Part shown: positions 57,085 to 64,000 of the stretch, piece after piece | Layout: the number at the start of each line of letters is the position of its first letter | Position numbering within the stretch: position 1 is the stretch's first letter | Assembly (NCBI GenBank): GCA_949987565.1 | Contig: OX465113.1 | Location: forward strand, 7,128,551 to 7,192,550 | Length of the DNA stretch: 64,000 nt | Source: Luidia sarsii | Taxonomy: Eukaryota > Echinodermata > Asteroidea > Paxillosida > Luidiidae | Reading direction: 5' to 3' | Notes under the pieces: model-generated | What the model saw: the letters and a program-made list of their open reading frames with translations, nothing else | The model's database searches: none | Told to the model about the DNA's origin: nothing | Position numbers and translations under genes: made by a program

Positions 57085-59190
57085 TAGCAAACCTAAATAA
57101 CTTCTTCTGGATGATGCTGGTGTAGAGAGAGAAAACATTGATAATGCCAATTTATAGCTGTGGTGGAAATCTGGTCTTTGCCTACTTCTAACTTTAGTAG
57201 AAAGAGTCAGGGATCTACAAAGGAATTTGGGGAAGCAGGGGTTTAAGAAATGATCCAATGAATAGAGATATATTCCTTGGGTGAACCAATGCCGAGAGAG
57301 AAGGTCGTATGTGACTGCTCTAGAATTGATCAAAGAGAGGACATCAACAGCTTTCTTACTCAGTGCTTGCATGTTGGTCAAATCTTTCAGTATTTGTCCT
57401 GATAATTTGTCAGAGGGATTTCAGTGCAGACATTTGGAGTTTTGGGGATTATTCAATTGGCGATGGGCTTCATCAATGGGTTTTCGAGTCGGCAGATAAA
57501 GGGTCAGTCATAGTAATCGTGGATTGCTAAAAATAATCACCTCCCTCAAAATCATAAAGCTAATAATCCAGACTCCAACCATCACCCCTGGCAGTCTTTC
57601 TTCCAAGGTTAGGAACACATCTCTATTCAATGGGTCCTTTCTTAGGCCCCTGCTTCCTGAAATTCCTTCATACTCCTGGCTTTTTATGAAAGTTAGAAAT
57701 AGGCAAGGATCAGATTCCCACCATGTTGTTGGCATTACCAATGTTTCCCCTATACACATCAGTAAGAAGGCATTCAGGCCTGCTCCATTTGTTTTAAAGT
57801 AAACAGTCCTACCCCCTATCTCTGACAAGCCTCCCTTGTGAGACCAGTGTTGATGAAGAATTACTTTTTTCTTTCTTAGCAAACAATATCTCCAGATACA
57901 TGGTACTGCCAAGGACTTTTGCTTGTCTCTTCATGAGTGACATTTAAGAGTGTATGCCCAGTTCAGCACCTTGTCGGTACTTGGTGGAGACATGATTTTT
58001 TCTTCATTTGAATGCTAACTTTGACCACATCAACTCCATCCATAGCAACAGTTCACATGAGAGCATTCACTCCATGAGGTCCACTTTCTGGATGTCACCA
58101 TTCGGAAAGACAACACACTAACTACTGTCCTGTACTCAAAGCCCATTGACACTCGTTAAAATCTCCATTCTTCTACTTGTCACCCCAGACACTGTAAGAC
58201 TGGTATATAGCATACAGCCAGGACCTCAGATTGAGGCGCATATGTTCAAATGACTCTGGGTTTCTCTGTCAAACAAAATTCACACACAAGTATTGGCCAG
58301 TTGGTCAAAACTTTGAGTCTACAGATTTCGCTTCCATTGCCAAAGTCCATTCCTAGAAGATCGGCACTAAAAGAAAAATACTCTGGTTTTAAGGACAATA
58401 CTAAGGTTACCTTAGATCCTTCTTACATCATATGTCTTACAAAAATAATTATGGAAAACCACTTTATTCTCCATACATCAAATCGCCTGGCAAGAGTTAT
58501 TCCAGACATTCAAGTGTTAAGCTTTCAAGCACCCCTGTAACCTGCAGAGGTTCCGCCTACGGACAACTTCACCTACACCAAATGTGATGCATTTAATTGA
58601 ACTTTGAAATGCTTTGATTGCAAGGAACAATGTATAGAAAACGGACACTTCCAATAGTAATTCTTCTGGCACAACCAACAAGACCTATGGCGTTATGCAC
58701 CACCACCAGACCTATGTATCACCTCAAATGTTCGACACGTTGATGAAACCAAAAACACCCAAAAGAGTCTGTGGCCAATAGGTCTACTAATCAAAGCAGA
58801 AGATTGGACACCCCTACTGTTTGTCATTTCCCCTAATTATTCTATATCATATGAGTGTACTGGGCATAGAATCACTTGGTCATAGAATCGATGCTACTAT
58901 GCAACTGTGCCTGCAGAAAATGTGGATGAGGCATCTTCAGACAATTTAACTGCATAGCCTCAACATCAAGAAAGGGAATGATTAACACCTTGAATGTTTA
59001 CTAATAATCATTATTTTGTGTTCACTTCCCCACTTCTCTCTTTGATTCTTTCCCTTCATCTACTAACTCTCCTCTACTAACTAATCTCTGCATGTACCCT
59101 ACTTCTGACCTTCCCTTTGATCCAATCTAACCATTTTTCCCTTTTTGTCCTTGTCATTCTGTTTTGATCAAAACAACAGGCCCTCAAATT
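57085..59190 (+). mobile_element. Decayed PLE with inverted 5' segment
   Basis: 57490-59190 follows the PLE from GGCAGATAAAGGGTCAG (as at 47898) through RT and endonuclease remnants to a decayed terminus (GATCAAAACAACAGGCCCTC). 57085-57485 matches the reverse complement of 47955-48325. The two halves meet head-to-head at about 57485. Numerous indels; no open RT frame remains. Confidence 0.75.
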
Positions 59191-59230
59191 TTTATAAGAT
59201 TCAAACATAATTAGGAAAAATGGCAAAGAG

Positions 59231-59303
59231 AATTTTGACTCGACTGGGACAAGACCTCTGGTTTTGCAAAGCAGCACTCTTACCATCTGAGCTACCAAGC
59301 CCT
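59231..59303 (-). tRNA. tRNA-like sequence (5' half intact), probably SINE head or tRNA pseudogene
   Basis: Minus strand reads GGCTTGGTAGCTCAGATGG (A-box, D-arm), then AAGAGTGCTGCTTTGCAAAA (anticodon arm with loop TTGCAAA, anticodon GCA, Cys-type). The T-arm side is decayed: CAGTCGAGTC lacks the standard GTTCGA, and the acceptor ends do not pair. Best read as a pseudogene or tRNA-derived SINE. Confidence 0.5.
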
Positions 59304-59741
59304 TAGATGGCGGCCTCCAAAATAGTTCAACTAGTCTTATTAAAACAAAATACTTCTGATACGTCCTGCTACAAATAGTTAAAAAATGTAGAGTATATAC
59401 TTCATGTCTTTAACTCCTTAAATCTTATATACGGTACATGTAGTTTGAAACCCAAAACATGCAATATTTACAATCAGAGAGATGAAGTCAGCCTTAGCAA
59501 ATCAATGTTAGGAAAGCCCAGAATTGTTTGTGCTAGAGTCAATTGAATCGTTTGTGTAGAAACAGTCTTGTGAATTTTCTTATTCACACTTACTGGTAAG
59601 TACTTGTTGGTAATAGCTACATTTATTCACTCTGGTAAAATCAATCAAACATGATGCTTGCAAGACTTTTGTTTTTGTAACAAATTCTTGTTATGTAGTG
59701 TAACACAGCAGGGTTGTACAATAATATATATCAAAGGGGCA
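59304..59741. other. Unannotated AT-rich interval
   Basis: No feature recognised. Confidence 0.5.
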
Positions 59742-59796
59742 AGCAACCCACAGAAAAATGTTGGCTTATCTGATTTGGTGTTAAAAACAATGTACA
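59742..59796 (+). repeat. Repeat family D, left piece split by family E
   Basis: AAATGTTGGCTTATCTGATT through GTTAAAAACAATGTACAA. Its continuation TTACCTATGTGCTACTC appears at 61532 after two family E units. Confidence 0.75.
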
Positions 59797-60598
59797 ACTA
59801 GAGATTTATGTCTGTTGGCAAACAGAACATAACGCTTTTCCGCATCTGGTTCTCTTTAACAAAAAAAAAAAAAAAAAAATTGATGAAAAAAAAAATGACA
59901 TCAACGGGATTCGAACCCGTAACCTCCATTCCTAACCCAATCCGCACGTGCATATTTTGTGCACAAAGTGTATGGGACCTCATTATAATATTCAAAAAAT
60001 CATAATAATTCTGAACAATGGTCGATTGGTTCCAAATTCAGGATTTGGAATGTCTAGCCCAATAGCTACCTGCAATTTCGAGAAGATTGACCTTTGGCAG
60101 ATATGTTTTTTAAAAACACGCATTTTGATGACGTCACGATTGCGTCATGGCATTTTGGCCCCGGAGGGTGTTTCTAGACTACATCTCCAATAGATATAAA
60201 AATTTTTTTTTAAAAATCTTGCTCCGTTGGCCAAATATGCTCAATTGAATGTTAAAATCTTAAAAGTTTATGACCTCATTAATATTCATGATATGACGTC
60301 ACGATCAAATAGGGCAATATTTGGATACACCTTTTCCCAACTTAGATATAGTGCAAACTTGGAACAAAACGAAATTGCTTTTTTTCTTTTATTGCAGTTT
60401 GAAATTTGCCCCTTTAAAGCGCTGTGACACATGGTGACGTCATGAAGTTTTAAAGACAACTGTGCACAACTTCGGCATGGGCTCTATGCATTTGCCAAAA
60501 AAATCCAAGTGTGTTCAATGGCAAAAGTGCCTTCCTCAAAATCCCTGTGCTTTGTCTATGGGAAATTTTGACATAAGAAAAAGAAGAAGAAAAAAAAA
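59797..60598 (+). repeat. Repeat family E, copy 3
   Basis: Starts CTAGAGATTTATGTCTGTTG. It has an A-rich linker and a T-arm-like block GGGATTCGAACCCGTAACC (59905-59923, B-box-like on minus). TGACGTCA sites lie near 60130, 60295 and 60434. The first half ends in GAAAAAGAAGAAGAAAAAAA and is followed at once by copy 4. Confidence 0.85.
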
Positions 60599-61531
60599 TA
60601 GAAATTTATGTCTGTTGGCAAACAGAACATAATGCTTTTCCGCATCTGGTTCTCTTAAAAAAAAAATGAAAAAAAAAAATTGACTCTGCCTTTGAGAAAG
60701 GTCCTGCTAGGATCGAAACGTCAGGCCCACTAAATTTAAAAAAAAAAAATTGATGAAAAAAAAATGACATCAACAGGATTCGAACCCGTAACCTCCATTC
60801 TTACTCCAAAACGCACGTGCATATTTTGTGCACAAAGTGTATGGGACATCATTATATTTTTCAAAAAATCATAATAATTCTGAACAATGGTCGATTGCTT
60901 CCAAACTCAGGATTTAGAATGTCTAGCCCAATAGCTGAACGCCCACCAAATTTCAAAAAGATTGACTTTTGGCAAATATGTGTTTTAAAAACACGCATTT
61001 TGATGACGTCACAATTGCGTCATGGCATTTTGGCCCCGGAGGGTGTTTCTAAACTACATCTCTAATAGATATAAAAAAAAAAATTAAAAAAAAGTTGCTC
61101 CGTTAGCCAAATATGCTCAATTGAATGTTAAAATCTTAAAAGTTTATGACCTCATTAATATTCATGAGATGACGTCACGATCAAATGAGGGCAATTTTTT
61201 GATACACCTTTTCCCAACTTAGATATAGTGCAAACTTGGAACAAAACGAAATTGATTTTTTGCTTTTATTACAGTTTGAAATTTGCCCCTTTAAAGCGCT
61301 GTCACGTGACACGTGGTGACGTCATGAAGTTTTAAAGACAACTGTGCACAACTTCAGCAAGGGCTCTATGCATTTGTCAAGTTTGAAAAAAATCAAAGTT
61401 TGTTCAATGGCAAAAGTGCCCTCCGAAAAACCCTGTGCTTTGTCTATGGGATTTTTTCCGACAAGAAAAAGAAGGAAAAAAAAAATTCAGAACAACAACA
61501 ATAGCTTCTTCGCTTCGCGGCGAAAAAGCTA
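60599..61531 (+). repeat. Repeat family E, copy 4 (tandem with copy 3)
   Basis: Same order of blocks as copy 3, with TGACGTCA-type sites near 61002, 61172 and 61316. Ends TTCGCTTCGCGGCGAAAAAG then CTAA. It carries an inserted PLE terminal motif at 60683-60738. The end (TTCGC/GCGAA hairpin, then CTAA) is Helitron-like, but the start lacks TC. Confidence 0.85.
60683..60738 (+). repeat. Solo PLE terminal motif inside family E copy
   Basis: ACTCTGCCTTTGAGAAAGG through GGCCCACTAAATTT, identical to the last ~55 bp of the PLE, placed in the A-rich linker of the family E copy. The 39 nt hammerhead-like core is at 60688-60726. Confidence 0.85.
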
Positions 61532-61640
61532 ATTACCTATGTGCTACTCATCTACGAGTTTCATAAAGAGGGAAAAATCGTTGAATTCAGTGGTCGAATT
61601 TGCGTTCCCGCAACCCGCCATCTTTTTCTAAGGGGCCACC
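61532..61640 (+). repeat. Repeat family D, right piece
   Basis: TTACCTATGTGCTACTCATC through TTGCGTTCCCGCAACCCGCC; continues 59742-59796 after the family E pair. Confidence 0.75.
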
Positions 61641-61750
61641 AATCATTGTGGGGGTGTGTGACATTACAACGGATACAACCCTGTCTGTTGGTCAATTAGG
61701 CTTGTTCAATCATTTCAATTTTAACTAAAAATATTAATTGGATCTTAAAA
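61641..61750. other. Short unannotated stretch
   Basis: No feature recognised beyond a decayed family D continuation. Confidence 0.4.
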
Positions 61751-61751
61751 T

Positions 61752-61820
61752 TTAGTGGGCCTGACTTTTCGATCCTAGCAGAACCTTTCTCAATTTCGAT
61801 CCTAGCAGGACCTTTCTCAA
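61752..61820 (-). repeat. PLE terminal motif with 27 bp internal tandem duplication
   Basis: Minus-strand PLE end (AAATTTAGTGGGCCTGAC on plus), then TTTCGATCCTAGCAGAACC and a second TTTCGATCCTAGCAGGACC: two exactly adjacent 27 bp units (61767-61793, 61794-61820). Only the terminal region is present. Confidence 0.8.
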
Positions 61821-62190
61821 TATTAATTGACATTTCTTAAATTTTATACCTAAATGTGTGAGAAAAAATATTATAACTATTTGCATATTTCTGTCTTTTC
61901 GCTTTGATCACTAGTAGAATTATGCGTGGGGATTGCATATAGTCTCGATCTACAAACACTTTCACACGTGTTAGTGTAGCTGTGTGTAGTTCTTTGGAGG
62001 TCAGGAATCATGCAATTCCCGGAAACCTCACTGCAGCAGTGCATGCTATGCACACAATTGCACTGGGTGACAGGAGTTGTGGTCAAAAACCAGGGAATAA
62101 ACAGTGTGGGCAACTGGAGTCGCGTTGCCAATAGTGTGCAAATTGCAGCACAAATAAAAATACGGCAAGGTACGTATATCTTCTTCCTCC
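61821..62190. other. Unannotated interval
   Basis: No feature recognised. The downstream part of the THAP gene would lie here on minus, but nothing conserved is visible. Confidence 0.4.
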
Positions 62191-62757
62191 ATGATACCAT
62201 ATGTGTACAGCATGTTCCTTCAGTATTTTTTTCGGCTTTGAGCAGGTGAGTTTGGCCCGCAGGTCCTCCTCCCAATTAATCCTCCTCGGTGAAGTGATCG
62301 CTACAAATCACGTCATTTCGAATGTATTTGTAGTAAACTTTGAGACATTTCTCAACTTTGATGGCCGCAGTAGACTTCCTAAACAACTCAGTTCTCTTGT
62401 CCTTGTTGGGAACTGCATGGAAAGATTTCCCCAGCTTTTTCCCACTGGTATTTTGAAATCCAAAAGCCTGGCAGTATACCATTGTTCAGCTCGTGAGTGT
62501 ATAGAATCTGCATGCAGTATAAGAAGGTGGTACATCCGTCTGGGCCCACACGGGAGTTTTCCGTTGTGATGTCACCCCCCCCCCCAAACATTTGGCAGCC
62601 CCTTGGAAAGATGGCAGGTTGTGGGAACGTGAATTCGACCACCGATTTCCACGATTTTTCCCTCTTTATGAAACTCGTAGCTGAGTAGCACATAGGTAAT
62701 TGTAGGTTGTTTTTAACACCCAATCAGATAAGCTAAAATTTTTCTGTAAGTTGCATT
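62191..62757 (-). mobile_element. Repeat family D copy with THAP-domain frame
   Basis: The minus strand from 62757 follows family D (TTAGCTTATCTGATTGGG, ACAATTACCTATGTGC, GGAAAAATCGTGGAAATCGG) and leads into an ATG at 62482. The transposon-type promoter region next to a THAP frame suggests a THAP-bearing DNA transposon family (P-element-like or related). Confidence 0.6.
62200..62482 (-). pseudogene. THAP zinc-finger domain fragment
   Basis: From ATG 62482: MVYCQAFGFQNTSGKKLGKS, then FHAVPNKDKRTELFRK and VICSDHFTEED and stop. After a one-base shift, LRAKLTCSKPKKILKEHAVH follows. The C2CH THAP fold binds DNA; its CxxH pair (CSDH) is kept, but the second N-terminal cysteine is Phe (CQAFGF) and the AVPTIF-type end is decayed. 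Likely the N-terminal exon of a transposase or THAP protein, now inactive. Confidence 0.7.
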
Positions 62758-63379
62758 TCCCTTCAATAGCAGCATTGCACACTTCACTGTTGAATTAACT
62801 ACATATATACCGGTACCTATTCATTCAACTATGATTGGAAGACATGTCAAAGTGGTGTTGACTTGCATATATGGTAACAAACTTCAGTAACCTGAAATAG
62901 CTATTCAAGGGACACTTGTATCAGTAGATGTGCTATTGCTTATTTTTTGTAGATCAAACGGAACTTTGCCTTGCATTTCTATAACTTGTGATTGCTGTGT
63001 GCCACTTACATGTTCTCCCATTTGGTATGAACTCTCATTCTGTTTGAATATCCGAGCTTGAAGTACATGTACTGTTGATTATTGCCTTATCGTTCACGGA
63101 TGCTTTACATTCGCCGTTGGTGACAATGGAAGCATACAAGCTGTGCACATGGCGATGGCGATCTGCAATAATTTCACTTTCCCAAAAGTTTTCATGCTTC
63201 ATGTCAGATGCTGTGGACTGCAAAAATTGAACAAATAGACAGGTGAATGTAAATGATATGTTGGGTTGCACAACTTTTAAAGACTTCAAACAAAAGAAAG
63301 GAAGACTAAGTGAAAGTCAAACTTGCCCTTTCTGTCTCAAAAATGTTACAAGAAATGTGTCTGTTTCTGAAAAGGAGTT
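62758..63379. other. Unannotated interval
   Basis: AT-rich; an 85-codon frame on minus (63035-63289) has no recognisable domain. Confidence 0.5.
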
Positions 63380-63762
63380 GTCACATCATAGAATGCAAAC
63401 TGAATAACCCTCCAAGTTTCCAGAAGATTGGCAAATGACTTGGGTGTGCTATGAAATCGCTTACTTTGATGACATCATGACATCACATATTTTGGACCCT
63501 ACAGAGTTCCCACAGTCTGCTTCCATAGCTGTCAAAAGAAAAATCAGGAATTTTTTCCCTTTTTTGCCAATTATACCCAAATTAATGCAAAATTCTGAAA
63601 AATTCATGGCGTCATTAATATTCATGAGATGTCACAGTCACTTGATGGCAATTTTTGGATACACCTATTCCCGACTAAAATACATGCCAAATGTTGATTC
63701 TGTAGGACCCGGAATTGCAATTGGCGGTTTGCCCCTTTAAAGGGCTGTCACATGACCATCCA
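63380..63762 (+). repeat. Diverged repeat related to family E middle part
   Basis: Shares TTTGATGACATCATGACATC, CATTAATATTCATGAGATG, GGATACACCTATTCCC and TTTGCCCCTTTAAAGGGCTG with family E. CRE-like sites are decayed (TGACATCA). Confidence 0.7.
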
Positions 63763-63849
63763 AGCCCCCCCCCCAAAAAAAATACACATTGCTATTTAAA
63801 ACTGGGTGAAGGCCCTTACTGCATAATTTTGGCGACTTAAAAAAAATTA

Positions 63850-64000
63850 AAAAAAATTGAGGTCTATGTCTGTTTGCAAACAGAATATAACGCTTTTCCG
63901 CATCATTCTCTATCTTTAAAAAATAGGGAAAACGGCGATCCGAACCCATGCCATTCATGTGAACACCAAAACACACACCTGTATTTCGTGCACAAAGTCT
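63850..64000 (+). repeat. Repeat family E, copy 5 (start only, runs off window)
   Basis: GAGGTCTATGTCTGTTTGCA, CAGAATATAACGCTTTTCCG, decayed T-arm block GCGATCCGAACCCATG and TTCGTGCACAAAGTCT at the window end. Confidence 0.75.

Overview
The window is eukaryotic, almost certainly metazoan, repeat-dominated DNA with no recognisable intact single-copy host gene. It carries animal transposon classes (Penelope-like, DIRS-like, BEL/Pao, piggyBac-derived, PHD/MULE, THAP), spliceosomal intron signals and a histone-type RNA stem-loop. AT-rich sequence, ACATGTAC runs and this mix suit a marine invertebrate, perhaps an echinoderm, hemichordate, cephalochordate or lophotrochozoan. The species cannot be fixed from the sequence.

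1-8.4 kb: a 3.1 kb terminal-inverted-repeat (TIR) element, a 1.4 kb hAT-like non-autonomous element, then the 3' end of a Penelope-like element (PLE) on the minus strand. 9.2-16.5 kb: a structure-rich zone with a 1.26 kb palindrome, an 80 bp repeat family, a 2.3 kb foldback element, two adjacent ~290 bp miniature inverted-repeat elements (MITEs) and a 1 kb repeat that recurs at 43.4 and 46.0 kb. 16.9-17.8 kb: a PLE copy with an inverted 5' piece.

17.8-26.1 kb: one decayed minus-strand DIRS-like retrotransposon (gag, RT, RNase H, tyrosine recombinase), split by at least three insertions. One insertion is a 3.7 kb segment holding an intact 695-codon piggyBac transposase-like ORF and minisatellites. 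The other two are MITEs built from reiterated palindromic words. A second DIRS-like copy on the plus strand (26.2-27.8 kb) runs into a 12.4 kb satellite (27.8-40.26 kb). Its ~100 bp monomers form ~405 bp tetramers, which in turn form ~2 kb higher-order repeats; two adjacent 2,029 bp copies differ at about three bases among the segments compared. The satellite ends in a truncated minus-strand BEL/Pao element (40.27-42.75 kb).

43-50 kb: repeats, a candidate orphan exon, and the most complete PLE (47.0-49.95 kb). This PLE has a putative retained intron, reverse transcriptase, GIY-YIG endonuclease and a hammerhead-ribozyme-like 3' terminus. 50.2-51.4 kb: a minus-strand PHD-finger/MULE-type remnant with TATA box, splice donor and, just after its stop, a canonical-looking replication-dependent histone 3' stem-loop. 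53-64 kb: copies of a ~0.9 kb repeat with a tRNA T-arm-like block and several TGACGTCA sites, more PLE wrecks in head-to-head arrangement, a tRNA-like sequence, and a THAP-domain fragment within another repeat family.

The region reads as nested layers of selfish DNA. The points of most interest are the RNA motifs (hammerhead-like PLE ends, and a histone stem-loop on a transposon-type gene) and the satellite's higher-order structure.
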